From: UBA4742 sp963734965
Lineage (GTDB): Bacteria; Actinomycetota; Acidimicrobiia; Acidimicrobiales; Acidimicrobilacustridaceae
Reading direction: 5' to 3'
DNA: 64,000 nt
NCBI GenBank assembly: GCA_963734965.1
Contig: CAVTJK010000003.1
Location: 1,178,001 to 1,242,000 of the forward strand
Every line of letters begins with the position of its first letter. Positions within the stretch are counted from its first letter, which is position 1. Under the pieces are notes generated by a model that was not told where the DNA came from, searched no databases, and saw only the letters and a program-made list of their open reading frames with translations. Below are positions 1 through 10,098 of the stretch, one piece after another. The position numbers and the translations under genes were made by a program.

Positions 1-2
1 AC

Positions 3-1470
3 GAGTCGGCGCCCGACACCATCGGCATCAGCGGCCCCAACCTCTTCACGTCGGGCGTCGATCCCTTCTACGTGCAGTTCCTCGTCGCCCGAGCCGCCCG
101 GAGCATCGAGCAGGCGGCGGCGAGGCTGCAGCCGGCCACGCTGCGCTACGGCATGGTCCACCCGGACAACCTGGCGACCTGCTGGTCGTCGTACCCGTTC
201 GTGGCCGACGAGAACATCGGGGCGCTCCAGGCCCGCTCGGTGCGCGACGGCCGGGTCATCTTCACCCTGGCCAACTACGGCATCCACGCCGAGGAGCTCG
301 GCTTCTCGTCCGCCGTCGCAGGACGCGCTGCACCTGTCGTCGGACTGGCACCACTTCGCCCGCACCGCGCTCGAGGCCCGCTACGGCGGCATGGCCATCA
401 CCGTGGCCGGCGCGGTCGGGCTCGGTCGAGATGCCCCAGGTGTACCCGGCCGCCCGCGAGCTTCGAGCCCGTCGGCGTCTACAGCTCGGTCGGCAACGGC
501 GGCTGTCGCACGATCTACGCCACCGACTCGACCGCGGTGCCCTACGGCTACACCGCTGTCGACCAAGGCCCGCGGCGAACAGGTCGCCCGATGGACGGAG
601 ACTCGCCCTCAGCCAGGGCGCCGACTCGCAGTCCGGCGGGATCGACGTGGCCACGAAGCGGTTCTTCGTTCCGCTGGACAACGCCCTGTTCGGCCTCGGC
701 TCCCAGATCGGGGTGATCGCCGGCAAGACCGCCTACCTCGACGGCCAGGTGGTGCCCCGCGATCGCGACCGGCGCCGAGATCGGCGGCCCGGGCAACGAG
801 TTCCAGAGCGAGGTCTTCTGGCTGCGCATCGGCGACGGCGGCTTCGCCAGCGCGCCGGGCGAGCTGTTCCCCTACACCTACATCCGGTCGTTCGCCGGTC
901 CGGCCGACGAGGCCACGCCCGATCCGTCGTGGTCGCCGCCGCCGTGGATCATGGCGAGCATGAACACGCGGTGGCGCTTCGTGGTCGGCCTGGCCGACGA
1001 CATGATCGGCTACATGTTCCCGCGCACCAACGCGGTCGGCGTACCGACCGCCGACGACCTCGACCCCCCCGACGTCGACCGGTTCGGGTGCGGCCACTCC
1101 GACGACGGCGAGGCGGCCGCGGTCGGCGCCGGCGACCTGGTCGCCAACCAGCTGGCGGCGATCATGCCGGCGCCCCACGACCGTCGTGCTGACCGGCCGC
1201 TACCTGTGGCGCGACGGCACGCTGCACCGCAGCCCGATCGGCGAGGGCGGCCAGGCGTGCACGGGCCCGGGCAACACCTTCGTCCCCGCGCCGGGTGGGG
1301 CGGCCGCCGGCGTGGCCATCGGATCGGCGCGGATCGCCGTCGACGGTCGGTTCCTGCGGTGGATGGACGCCACCGGCCAACCCCAGACGGCGCCCAGCAC
1401 CCAGACCCGCGGGGTGATCGACCGGTTCGGTCACCGGTACTGGCTCGACGTGTTCGCCGACCTGAGCTGA
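3..1470 (+). CDS. Neutral/alkaline ceramidase-like hydrolase, 5'-truncated by the window edge and frameshifted
   Basis: The reading frame is open from base 3 and the N-terminus lies outside the window. Joining segments across seven frame changes (near 313, 420, 461, 553, 600, 760 and 1175) gives one coherent protein of about 487 codons ending in TGA at 1470. Repaired segments include SDWHHFARTALEARYG, GAVGSVEMP, NEFQSEVFWLRIGDG and GELFPYTYIRSF. Their order and style resemble the neutral/alkaline non-lysosomal ceramidase family, secreted amidases that split ceramide into sphingosine and fatty acid. The family call is by recall only and the zinc-binding N-terminal part is not visible. Every frame change is +1 and, where inspected, is cured by dropping a single base. 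I therefore read it as an intact gene with sequencing insertions rather than a pseudogene. Confidence 0.5.
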
Positions 1471-1606
1471 TCGGTCGGGCCGACCTCGGGCGGTGGTGCC
1501 GCGCCTCCAAAGGCGCCGTCGTGTCGACCCCGGCCGCCTCGGGCGGCGACACCCGGCCTCACGAAGTGGGGACTGTCATACTCGGACGACTCGATCGGGA
1601 GGGCAC

Positions 1607-2851
1607 ATGGCAGATACATCGATCGTGGATGTGGACGCGTTGCTGGCCGAGATCCTGCTCACGCCAGAGGGCAAGGCCGACCCCTATCCCCGCTACGCCG
1701 CGATCCGGGAGCAGGCGCCGGCCTTCCGCAGCGCCATCGGGATCGTGGTCGTCGGTCGCTATGACGAGTGCCAATGGATCCTGCGCGATCCGCGGTTCGG
1801 CAAGGGCGACGACGTCGGGCCCCGCTGGGAGGGCTACGGGCTGACCGAACAGGAGTGGCTCGAGCGCTTCTCGGACTTCGACCGCGAGTCGCGCGGCTCG
1901 ATGCTCGGCCTCAACCCGCCCGATCACACGCGGCTGCGGGGACTCGTGTCGAAGGCCTTCACCCCCAGAACGGTCGAGCGCCTACGGCCCCGGATCGTGG
2001 CGCTGACCGACGAGCTGCTCGATCGCATCGACGGCGAGGTCGACGTCATCACCGAGCTGGCGCTCCCGTTGCCGATGACGGTGATCGGCGAGATGCTCGG
2101 CGTGCCCGAGTCCGAGCGGGCTCCGCTGCAGCCTCTGGTCCGCGCCGCCGTCGTCACCCTCGAGTTCAACTCGACGCTCGAACAGCTCGATGCGGCCCAC
2201 GCCGCGACCCGCGAGATCAACTCCCGCTTCGAGGAGCTCATCGCCCATCGCCGGGTCCACCCGACCGACGACCTGCTGTCCGAGCTGATCCACGTCGAGG
2301 AACAAGGAGATCGGCTCAGCCACCACGAGCTGCTGTCGACGGTGCTGCTGCTCTTTGCCGCCGGATTCGAGACGACGACGAATCTGATCGGCAACGGGCT
2401 GCTGGCTCTGCTCGAGCACCCCGACGAGCTGCAGCGGCTCCGCGACGACCGCGCGCTGATGCGCACCGCAGTCGACGAGCTGCTCCGTTGGGACAGCCCC
2501 GTCCAGCTCGACGGACGGGTCGCTTTCGAGGACCTCGACGTCCGCGGTGTGGACGTCCAGGCGGGGGAGCAGGTCGTGACCATGCTGGGATCGGCCAACC
2601 GCGATCCGCGGGTCTACGACGAGCCCGACCGCTTCGATGTCGGCCGCGAGGGGGCGGCGCCGATGAGCTTCGGGTGGGGGATCCACTTCTGCCTGGGAGC
2701 CGCCCTCGCCCGGGCCGAGGGCCAAGTCGTGTTCGACCGTCTGCTCGAGCGCTTCGGGGTCATCGAGCCGGCATGGGGCGCAGGCCGGCCGGCCTATCGG
2801 GACTCGATCGTGCTCCACGGCCTCGAGGCGTTGCCAGTCCGCTTCGCCTGA
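1607..2851 (+). CDS. Cytochrome P450
   Basis: A 414-residue soluble haem-thiolate monooxygenase of the usual bacterial length. All three hallmark motifs are present: the I-helix oxygen-activation motif LFAAGFETTTN (about residues 247-257), the K-helix ExxR motif in DELLRWDSP (about 288-296), and the haem loop FGWGIHFCLGAALAR with the Cys ligand near residue 361. The C-helix segment NPPDHTRLRGLVSKAF is also typical. I chose the ATG at 1607 because a GGGAGG-like ribosome site lies 5-10 bases upstream and the family's N-terminus starts here; an upstream in-frame extension to 1493 looks non-coding. It needs a ferredoxin and reductase, and neither is adjacent. The substrate cannot be inferred. The next gene is convergent and begins only 2 bases after the stop. 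Confidence 0.95.
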   Translation: MADTSIVDVDALLAEILLTPEGKADPYPRYAAIREQAPAFRSAIGIVVVGRYDECQWILRDPRFGKGDDVGPRWEGYGLTEQEWLERFSDFDRESRGSMLGLNPPDHTRLRGLVSKAFTPRTVERLRPRIVALTDELLDRIDGEVDVITELALPLPMTVIGEMLGVPESERAPLQPLVRAAVVTLEFNSTLEQLDAAHAATREINSRFEELIAHRRVHPTDDLLSELIHVEEQGDRLSHHELLSTVLLLFAAGFETTTNLIGNGLLALLEHPDELQRLRDDRALMRTAVDELLRWDSPVQLDGRVAFEDLDVRGVDVQAGEQVVTMLGSANRDPRVYDEPDRFDVGREGAAPMSFGWGIHFCLGAALARAEGQVVFDRLLERFGVIEPAWGAGRPAYRDSIVLHGLEALPVRFA

Positions 2852-2853
2852 TC

Positions 2854-5529
2854 TCAGATCCAGCTTCGCGTCGCCGACCAGGCGTCCATGGACCGCGAGG
2901 TCACCCGGAGGGCGTCGCGCAGCGAGTGACGCACGATCGGGTCGGTGCGCATCTCGGCGAACCACTCGGGGAGCAGCTCTGGTCCTTGGATCAGGGCGCC
3001 ACGCAGGAGCAAGGTGTAGTCCGGGTCGGCCAGTCCGCTCACGACGCTTGCGACCTCGGTTCGGCGCTCGACCTGCAACAGGAAGTCGAGCGCCGCGACG
3101 AGCACGCTGACACTCGATTCGTCCTCGGGGAGGTGCTGCACGATGTCCATCGCCTCGAACAGCGACGCCGCCGCACGGTCGAGGTCGCGACGAGCGGTTG
3201 CCATGCTGGCCGCCGTGGCCAGGGCAATCGCTTGATGCCACTTGTCGCCCGAATCCTCGTGCTGGCTGGTCGCGTGAGCGATGAGATCCTCGGCCCGGTT
3301 GGTGTCGCCTCGCGTCTGGGCGATCACGGCCAACCAACGTCGAGCGCCCGCCGCGACCTGGTGGATGCCGTGGGTCTCGGCCAGATCGAGGGCCGATTGG
3401 GCCCGCTGCTCGGCCAGGTCGAGATCGTGGGCTCGGAGCGCACAACGGGCGAGGAGGGCGAGGCTCCATCCCATGCCGGCGAAGTCGCGTAGCGAGGTGA
3501 ACTCGGCCAGGGCCTGCGCGAACCAGTCCTCAGGCGTCCGCCCGTCCACTTCGCCCGTGCCCGCCCGTCCTGCCCGCCCGAACCAGGTCAGGGCCCATGC
3601 GTGGCTGCGGTGGCGGCCGGCCGCCTCGAAGCAGGTCAGCGCTTCACGGAGCAGCGGCAGCGAGCGAGCTTCGTCACCCTCGTTGACGGCGAACATCGCG
3701 GCCGCGAACACGGCGTCCCCGCGAGTCCGCGCCGGGGCGTCGGATGGACAGGCCGCCAGGGTGCGATCCACCCAGGCCTTGCCGTCGGGTTGGCCGATCA
3801 TGATCCAGGGATACACGGTGGCCGCGATGACGCGGGTGGCGTCCTCCAGCCGGGAGGTCCGGAAGGCGAAGTCCAGCGCGCGGCAGAGGTTGGCGTGCTC
3901 GACCGCCGCGCGCGCGGTCGTGCCTCGCTGGTCGGCGAAGAAGCCGCGACCGAGCCCGGCGGTCAGCGCCCGCACCCAGGAGAGGTGACGCATCTCGACC
4001 ACGCGGTGTTCACCCGAGGCCGCCAGCTGGTCGCAGGCGTACTGCCTGACCGGCTCGAGCATCCGGAGACGGAGGTCGGCATCCGGGGCGACGACGAGGA
4101 GAGACCGGGCGGCCAGCCGCTCGACGAGGTCCGCAACGGCGGTGCCGTCGATGTCCTCGCCGGTGACGATCGCCTCGGCGGCCTCGAGGGTGAAGCCGCC
4201 GGCGAACACGCCGAGGCGCCGGAAGACGACCCGCTCGTCCTGGGTGAGGAGGTCGTGACTCCAATCGAGCGCGGCGCGCAGCGTCTGTTGGCGATCAGGT
4301 CGAGATCGCCCACCGGCGGTGAGGATCGTGAGCTGGTCATCGAGCCGATCGGCGACCTGAACGGCCGAGAGCACCCTCAGTCGGGCGGCGGCCAGCTCGA
4401 TCGCGAGCGGGATCCCGTCGACGGCTTCGCAGATGCGCGTGACGGCGTCGCGATCGACTTCGCCGAGCGCGGTCGCCTGCGGTCGGCGCTCGAGGAAGAG
4501 CTCGGTGGCCTCGGCCAGGGGCAACGGCTCGAGCCCGTACTCGCACTCTCCTGGCACTTGCAGCGCTTCGCGGCTCGTCGCCAGCACGTGGAGGTTGGGA
4601 CACGCCGCGAGCAGATCGCCGACGAGATCGGCCGTCGCCTCGATGACGTGCTCGCAGTTGTCCAGAACCACCAGGGTGGTCTGGCGCGCCAAGTTCGACC
4701 GCAGCGCCACGAGCGGATCGCCGGCGTTGCGGAGGCCGAGTACGGCGGTCGTCGTCTCGGCGATGAAGTTCTCGTCGTCCAGGTCGGCCAGCGGGACGAG
4801 CCACACCGCGTCGGGAAACTCCTCGGCGACGAGCGAGGCGACCTGGAGCGCCAGCCGTGTCTTGCCGCACCCGGCGGTTCCGGTCAGGGTGACGCACCGG
4901 TGGTTGCGCACCAGTTCGGCCAGCGCCGTGAGATCGTCACGGCGACCGATGAATCGCCCGACTCCGGCGGGCAGGTTCCCGGTCACGGATCCGAGCGGCG
5001 CATCGACGGGGGCTTCGTCGGTCCAGCGAACGGCGACCGATGCATGACCTGGAAGACCCTTGAGATCGAGCTGGCCGAGCGAGATGTACTCGAACCCGCC
5101 GTGGGAGCCAGCCAGTCGACGGACGGACTCGGACGCCAGGATCTGGCCGGGGCTCGCCAGCGCGCACAGTCGGGAGGCTTCGACCACGGCGACTCCGTGG
5201 TAGTCGCCGAACCGTTCGGCGACATCTCCGGCGGCCACGCCGACTCGGATCCCGATCGCGGGCACCGACCCGTCGTTGTAGGTGGCCGTCCGGTGCTGGA
5301 TCTCGACAGCGGCGGCCACGCCTTGACAGGCGGCCGCGAACGTCGCCATCAGGCCGTCGCCCATGTGCTTCACGACGGTGCCACCCTGGGATGCGATGGC
5401 GTCGTTGAGCAAGGCGTCGTGGTCGTTCATGACCTCGGCGAACCGCGACTCACCGAGAGCGATCCTCAACTCGGTCGACCCGACGAGGTCGGTGAACAGG
5501 ATCGTCGCCGTCTCTGTCACCAGGAGCAT
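2854..5529 (-). CDS. Class III cyclase-domain protein fused to an NTPase and TPR-like regulatory region
   Basis: An 891-residue multidomain signalling protein. Residues about 5-165 are a class III nucleotidyl cyclase domain, with metal-site motifs ILFTDLVGS and HMGDGLMATF. Residues about 190-480 are an NB-ARC/AAA-like ATPase with Walker A GTAGCGKTRLAL (about 213-224) and Walker B TLVVLDNCEHV (about 280). The remainder is helical and TPR-like, resembling the sensor arm of LuxR/MalT-type regulators, but no C-terminal HTH is present. In the cyclase domain the transition-state Asn of the usual NxAAR motif appears to be Val (GVAVVEASR), so catalytic output is uncertain. The start at 5529 is preferred over 5601 because GAAGGG lies 7 bases upstream. 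This architecture is common in mycobacteria and relatives; its ligand is unknown. Confidence 0.85.
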   Translation of the reverse strand: MLLVTETATILFTDLVGSTELRIALGESRFAEVMNDHDALLNDAIASQGGTVVKHMGDGLMATFAAACQGVAAAVEIQHRTATYNDGSVPAIGIRVGVAAGDVAERFGDYHGVAVVEASRLCALASPGQILASESVRRLAGSHGGFEYISLGQLDLKGLPGHASVAVRWTDEAPVDAPLGSVTGNLPAGVGRFIGRRDDLTALAELVRNHRCVTLTGTAGCGKTRLALQVASLVAEEFPDAVWLVPLADLDDENFIAETTTAVLGLRNAGDPLVALRSNLARQTTLVVLDNCEHVIEATADLVGDLLAACPNLHVLATSREALQVPGECEYGLEPLPLAEATELFLERRPQATALGEVDRDAVTRICEAVDGIPLAIELAAARLRVLSAVQVADRLDDQLTILTAGGRSRPDRQQTLRAALDWSHDLLTQDERVVFRRLGVFAGGFTLEAAEAIVTGEDIDGTAVADLVERLAARSLLVVAPDADLRLRMLEPVRQYACDQLAASGEHRVVEMRHLSWVRALTAGLGRGFFADQRGTTARAAVEHANLCRALDFAFRTSRLEDATRVIAATVYPWIMIGQPDGKAWVDRTLAACPSDAPARTRGDAVFAAAMFAVNEGDEARSLPLLREALTCFEAAGRHRSHAWALTWFGRAGRAGTGEVDGRTPEDWFAQALAEFTSLRDFAGMGWSLALLARCALRAHDLDLAEQRAQSALDLAETHGIHQVAAGARRWLAVIAQTRGDTNRAEDLIAHATSQHEDSGDKWHQAIALATAASMATARRDLDRAAASLFEAMDIVQHLPEDESSVSVLVAALDFLLQVERRTEVASVVSGLADPDYTLLLRGALIQGPELLPEWFAEMRTDPIVRHSLRDALRVTSRSMDAWSATRSWI

Positions 5530-5696
5530 GTCGAGCCCTTCGTCTACCACCGGGATGTGCGTACGAGCGCGACCACGGAACGGTTCCCTGATGTGACGCA
5601 TGCCGGGTGGATGACCGCATGGAATGCTCACGCCGCTGCGACCTGCGGTCGGACTCGTCCATTGACAGCTGAGCTGGCAGAGTTGGCCGGGCGCGG

Positions 5697-7139
5697 TCAG
5701 GACCGAAGGTCGCCGCAGGTGAGGACGACGGCCGGGTTCACCGAGCGATTCGGGATCGGCACGCGCACCTTGGTCGTCCCCACTGCATGCGCGCACGTGT
5801 GGTGACGCGCCCGTTCGACGCTGGTGGACCACGAGGGCCCCCACGAGCGTGGGTTGGTCACCGTGAACCCGACGAGGGTCACCACGATGACCCAGGTGAC
5901 GAAGCCGACCTGCAGTCCGTGCGCCAGTCGTGGTCGGGCGCGTCGGCGCGATCCCAGGGCCACGGCCGCGGCGCTGGCGAGCAGCAGGACCGGGCGCCAC
6001 GCTGTAGCGGGTGGACATCGGGTTGAAGTGACCGGCTTGGCGAGGTCCGAACATCGAGCGAGCGGTGAGGGCGATCGCGACCTGGTTGGTGCCCCGCCCC
6101 CACGCCGGCACCACGAAGCAGACGACGGCCAGTGCGAGCAGCGCCAGGACGAGGAGCTGCTTGCGCCGAGCGATGCCAGGGAGCAGTGCGAGCAGGACGC
6201 CCACGACGACGAGGGGCGCGACGATGGCCAGCAGGGATCGGTGGTCCCACAACGCCGCGGATCCCTCGTTCGCCCAGGAGGAACTGGCCGAAGACCTTGA
6301 TGCCCACGATTCGAGGTAGCGCCGCGGCCTGTCTGATCGTCGTGTGCGGTCGCGTGTCACGGGTGTGGGTCACCACGGCGAACTGCAGGGCCAGGCCAGC
6401 GCAGAACGCGGCGCAGACGATGCGGGTCGGGCGGCGCCGACGCAGGACGGCGTAGCCGATGGCCAGCGGCAGGAAGACGGCGCTGAGCGCCGTCGCCGTG
6501 GCCGACGCGAACGCCACGAGGCTCCTGACTCTGACGGCACGTCCTCCTTCGGCGCGCGCCACCAACGCCCAGGGCGCGACGCGCGAACAGGATCCAGATC
6601 AGGTTGGTGATGTTGGCGGTGTTCTCATACCCCAGGGCCGGCATCAGCACGACGAGGGACGCGAGGGCGGCGCGCACGGCCTGCGAGTCGATCCATCCCT
6701 CCGAGGCCCAGTAGACGAACCAGGCCAGTGCGGCCCCGACGACGGCTGCCACCACCGCGAAGTAGAGGGCCAGTTGGTCGATCGGGATCCACGCCGACGG
6801 GACGGCGAGGAGTCTGGGGGTCAGCTGGAGGTACCCCGCGTAGCCCCTGACGAGGACCCCGAGACCGTGATCGTGCGCCTGTTGGAAGTAGACCCATCCG
6901 TCCTCACCCCAGATGGTGTCCCAGCTGCGCGCCCCGGTCTGGCGCAGCAGCGGCACCACCACCGCGAGCACGAACAGCAGCGCACCGCCCGCGAGCTGGT
7001 AGGACCGGCGCGACGAGGTCCGCCGTCCGCTGCCCGCCGACGCCGCCACCACCACCGTGCTCCGAGGATCGTCCGTGATCCCGATCAAGCGACCCTCCAC
7101 TCGCGCCAGAAGGTAGCTCGGTGCGAATGAGCTGCCCAT
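5697..7139 (-). CDS. Polytopic membrane protein, possibly GT-C-like (frameshifted)
   Basis: Three single-base frame changes (near 6575, 6290 and 5990) join four segments into one protein of about 479 residues. Removing three bases makes the length an exact multiple of three. After a basic N-terminus there are many hydrophobic segments, for example GGALLFVLAVVVPLL, LALYFAVVAAVVGAAL, LSAVFLPLAIGYAVL, SLLAIVAPLVVVGVLLALL and VGFVTWVIVVTLVGF. The first loop holds an acidic motif WGEDGWVYFQQA followed by an aromatic stretch, reminiscent of the first extracytoplasmic loop of GT-C polyprenyl-phosphate-sugar transferases. That assignment is only suggestive. All shifts are +1, as elsewhere in the window, so the gene is probably intact. 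It may be an orphan cell-envelope gene. Confidence 0.55.
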
Positions 7140-7166
7140 GAGAGGGTAGCGACGGTGAGCGCCGCC

Positions 7167-9383
7167 CTAGCGGATGGAGTCGGCGAGCCAGTCGATGAAC
7201 TCGTCGGGCGGCAGGGGCTTGCTCCAGTGGAAGCCCTGCGCGAGCCCGCACCCGAGAAGTTGGAGCTCGGCGAGCTGGATGCCTGTCTCGACCCCCTCGG
7301 CGATCAGGTCGAGATCGAGGGCCTGGCCCAGGCTGACGATGGCGCGGACGATGGCGGTGTCGTCGGGATCGGTGCCGAGCCCGTCGATGAAGGTCCGGTC
7401 GATCTTGAGGGTGTCGATCGGGAGTCGCTTCAGATAGGAGAGCGACGAATAGCCGGTACCGAAGTCGTCGACGTCGATGTGCACCCCCAGGTCCTTCAGC
7501 TGGCGCAATCGCTCGATCGATCCGGCCAGGTCGTCGACCAGCGAGCTCTCGGTCACCTCCAGGTGGACGCACTCCGCGTCCAGTCCTGTCTCGGAGAGCG
7601 CTTTGGAGACGACCTCGACCAGGTCCGGTGCGTTGAGCTGGCGGGCGGAGAGGTTGATGGCCACCCACAGGTCGTCTTCGCCGGGGCGCTGGCGGTGCCA
7701 GGCGTCGAGCTGTTCGAGGGCCTGGCGTAGGACCCAGGTGCCGATGGGGACGATGAGACCTGAGCGTTCGGCGAGGGTGATGAACTCGGCCGGGCTCACC
7801 GAACCCAGCTTGGGATGCTCCCACCGCAGCAGCGCTTCGCATCCGACGGGTCGGCCCGTCTCGGCCACGACCACCGGCTGGTAGACGAGTCGGAACTCGT
7901 CTCGCGACAGGGCGTGGCGAAGCGCGGTGGTGAGGTTGAGCCGGCGGGTGGCCTGGCTGCGCAGCTCGGCGCTGAACAGCTCGACCCGAGCGCGACCGCG
8001 CTCTTTGGCCAGGTTCATGGCCGCGTCCGCGTCGCGCAGCAGGCTCGACTCGGTGGCACCTGGTTCGCTTATGGCCACGCCGGCGCTGATGGTGACGATG
8101 CGCTCGGCGCGATCGATGAGGAACGGCTCTTCCATGCGGGCGGTGAGACCGTGCGCCACCTCGAGAGCCTCGTCCACGCTGTGGAGACCTTCGCAGACGA
8201 CGACGAACTCGTCGCCGCCGAACCGGACGACCATGTCGCCGTCCCGGGCGCCGGCCTGGAAGCGACCGGCCAGCTCCTGCAGGACCCGATCACCGGCCGG
8301 GTGGCCGAGGCTGTCGTTGACCAGCTTGAAGTGATCGACATCGAAGAACAGAACGGCGACGAGGGACTCGCTCGCAACGGCACGAGCCAGAGCATCGGCC
8401 AGGCCGTCGGCCAGCAGTCGCCGGTTGGGCAGACCGGTGACCGGGTCGTGGAGCGCCTGATGGGCGAGCGCCTCGTCCGCCAGCTTGCGATCCGTGATGT
8501 CGGTGAAGTTGACGACGATCCCGCCGACCGCCGGATCGCCGCGCTGGTCGGTCGCGGTGAACTCGATCCATCGGGTCGTCTCGTCCATCTCGTTGATGAC
8601 GCGGAGCTCGGATCGCTGCGGAGTCCCCGGCGAGGCCTTGGCCTGCTCGATGATCCTCCAGCCCGAGCTGCGGTCGTCGGCGTGGAGGCTGTCGAAGCCG
8701 ATCGTCATGTGGTTGCTCTGGCGGCGCTCCCACCATCCGTACAACTCGGCCGAGCCGTCGATCAGCCGGCCGTCGTCACCGAGGATGGCGTAGCCGCCGA
8801 CGGCATGTTCGAGCACGACCCGTTGGCGGCGCTCCGCGTTTCGCAGCGCCTCCTCGGCGCGTCGGCGCTCGGTGACGTCGCGGATCGACGACACGACCGC
8901 GAACACCTCGCCCCCCGACATGAGCGGACGCGAGTTGACTTCGAGCCATCTCACCGTGCCGTCGTCCTCGTCGGCCAGGCCGAGGAGCACGCCCAACTGC
9001 GGCTCTCTGGTGCTCACCGCGAGCTGGCCCGGCAGCTGGTGCTGGGCGAGGACGGAGCCATCGGCTTGGATGGCCGGCTGGGCGAGGTCCCGCACGTCGC
9101 CACCGATCAGCTCCTCGATGTCGACGCCGAGGATCCTGGCGGCAGCCGGGTTGGCGATGGCGATGCGACCGAGTGGACCCTGGACGAGCACCCCCTCGTC
9201 GAGCGCGTTGAAGACCAGATGAGCGATGGCCAGGTCCTGCTCGGGCGAGTGGGCGTGGACGGCGAAGCGCAACTTGTCCAGCTCCGTCTGCGCGGCGGAC
9301 AGCAGGGTTGAGGTGCGAGTCCGGCTGGCGGTGGCGTGGTCGTCCACTCCAGGAACCTCGCTGGCCCCCCCTAGGTCGCCCAC
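7167..9383 (-). CDS. PAS-PAS-GGDEF-EAL cyclic-di-GMP enzyme
   Basis: A 738-residue bifunctional c-di-GMP turnover protein. A short N-terminal region is followed by two PAS/PAC sensor domains (about residues 50-175 and 185-310). The diguanylate cyclase domain follows with an intact RFGGDEFVVV (about 385-395), then the EAL phosphodiesterase domain. A product-inhibition site RDGD sits exactly five residues before GGDEF. The EAL domain keeps CEALLRWEHP (about 515), LEVTESSLVD, DDFGTGYSSLSYLKRLP (about 638) and IAEGVET, so both activities could be real. There is no transmembrane segment, so sensing is probably cytoplasmic. The GTG start at 9383 is the longest in frame and lacks a convincing ribosome site; the true start may be slightly internal. 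Confidence 0.93.
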   Translation of the reverse strand: MGDLGGASEVPGVDDHATASRTRTSTLLSAAQTELDKLRFAVHAHSPEQDLAIAHLVFNALDEGVLVQGPLGRIAIANPAAARILGVDIEELIGGDVRDLAQPAIQADGSVLAQHQLPGQLAVSTREPQLGVLLGLADEDDGTVRWLEVNSRPLMSGGEVFAVVSSIRDVTERRRAEEALRNAERRQRVVLEHAVGGYAILGDDGRLIDGSAELYGWWERRQSNHMTIGFDSLHADDRSSGWRIIEQAKASPGTPQRSELRVINEMDETTRWIEFTATDQRGDPAVGGIVVNFTDITDRKLADEALAHQALHDPVTGLPNRRLLADGLADALARAVASESLVAVLFFDVDHFKLVNDSLGHPAGDRVLQELAGRFQAGARDGDMVVRFGGDEFVVVCEGLHSVDEALEVAHGLTARMEEPFLIDRAERIVTISAGVAISEPGATESSLLRDADAAMNLAKERGRARVELFSAELRSQATRRLNLTTALRHALSRDEFRLVYQPVVVAETGRPVGCEALLRWEHPKLGSVSPAEFITLAERSGLIVPIGTWVLRQALEQLDAWHRQRPGEDDLWVAINLSARQLNAPDLVEVVSKALSETGLDAECVHLEVTESSLVDDLAGSIERLRQLKDLGVHIDVDDFGTGYSSLSYLKRLPIDTLKIDRTFIDGLGTDPDDTAIVRAIVSLGQALDLDLIAEGVETGIQLAELQLLGCGLAQGFHWSKPLPPDEFIDWLADSIR

Positions 9384-10098
9384 ATCGGTACCCGTGCTTC
9401 CTTGGTCGATTCCCTCTCGTCTCGATGCGATCGGTCGCGACGAGCAAGCGTCCGCTCACCGGGCCACTCGTTCGAGGCGATTCTCTCGGGCCCATCGGCC
9501 GCGGCAACCGGTATGTGAGGCGGATGTCCGAGGAATCCACCGACGCCCGGTTCTGCCGGGCATGATCGGAGCGCCATGTCTCGGCCGGACTTGGGCGGGA
9601 TTCGAGGCCGCTCGATGAACCATGCAACCGGGGGCCTAGGTTCCACCCCCATTTGGTCCCTGAGGAGCTCATCGCTCGGTGCCATGGTGACCATGGTCCC
9701 ACTCTTTTCGCCGACGCATTTCTCTTTCCCTCGTAGGCCGGGGCCGATGTCGGGGTGGGAAGGGTCCGGCCGACGGCGGCGATGCGAACGCCTCGGCCTG
9801 GTGAGAAGTGGCGCCTACCTGCCCGAACGCGAGATCAGAGCGCCGGGCATCAGTCGGCCCGAGCGGGATCGGCGGACATCGTGGCCACCAAATCAGCCCA
9901 TCGACTCGGCACCCTCAGACTCATAAGTATGTCCTCGACCACAACGACTCACGGTCCTATGCCGCGTGAGCCTGTTGGGGATTTGGACCGACCGGTTCCT
10001 CGGCATGGGTGTCGCGCCACTACGCTGGCCGGCGTGGCGTACGACGAGCTCCGCGGCCGAGCCTCGACGCCTGCGGTGGGCGGCGGAGCGGATGCTCG
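9384..10098. other. Intergenic region of about 715 bp between divergent genes
   Basis: No convincing gene is seen here. The short open frames have no recognisable domain, atypical composition and no ribosome sites. It presumably holds the promoters of the divergent GGDEF-EAL and crotonase genes. The one clear structure is a perfect 15-base palindrome at 9682-9696, listed separately. Confidence 0.5.
9682..9696. promoter_or_regulatory. Perfect palindrome, possible operator
   Basis: CCATGGTGACCATGG is a perfect 7+1+7 inverted repeat in the long non-coding gap upstream of the GGDEF-EAL gene. It is the right size for a dimeric repressor site. No cognate regulator is adjacent, so the function is a guess. 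Confidence 0.3.

Noticed and set aside
5530..6360. N-terminal extension of the cyclase/ATPase protein into the upstream membrane-protein region
   Set aside because: The extension joins a membrane-protein fragment in the same frame only because of sequencing shifts. The cyclase domain begins right after the ATG at 5529, which has its own ribosome site.
9620..9760. Possible c-di-GMP riboswitch upstream of the GGDEF-EAL gene
   Set aside because: The minus strand contains GAAAAGAGTGGGAC, similar to part of the GEMM consensus, but the other conserved blocks and the pairing pattern are missing.
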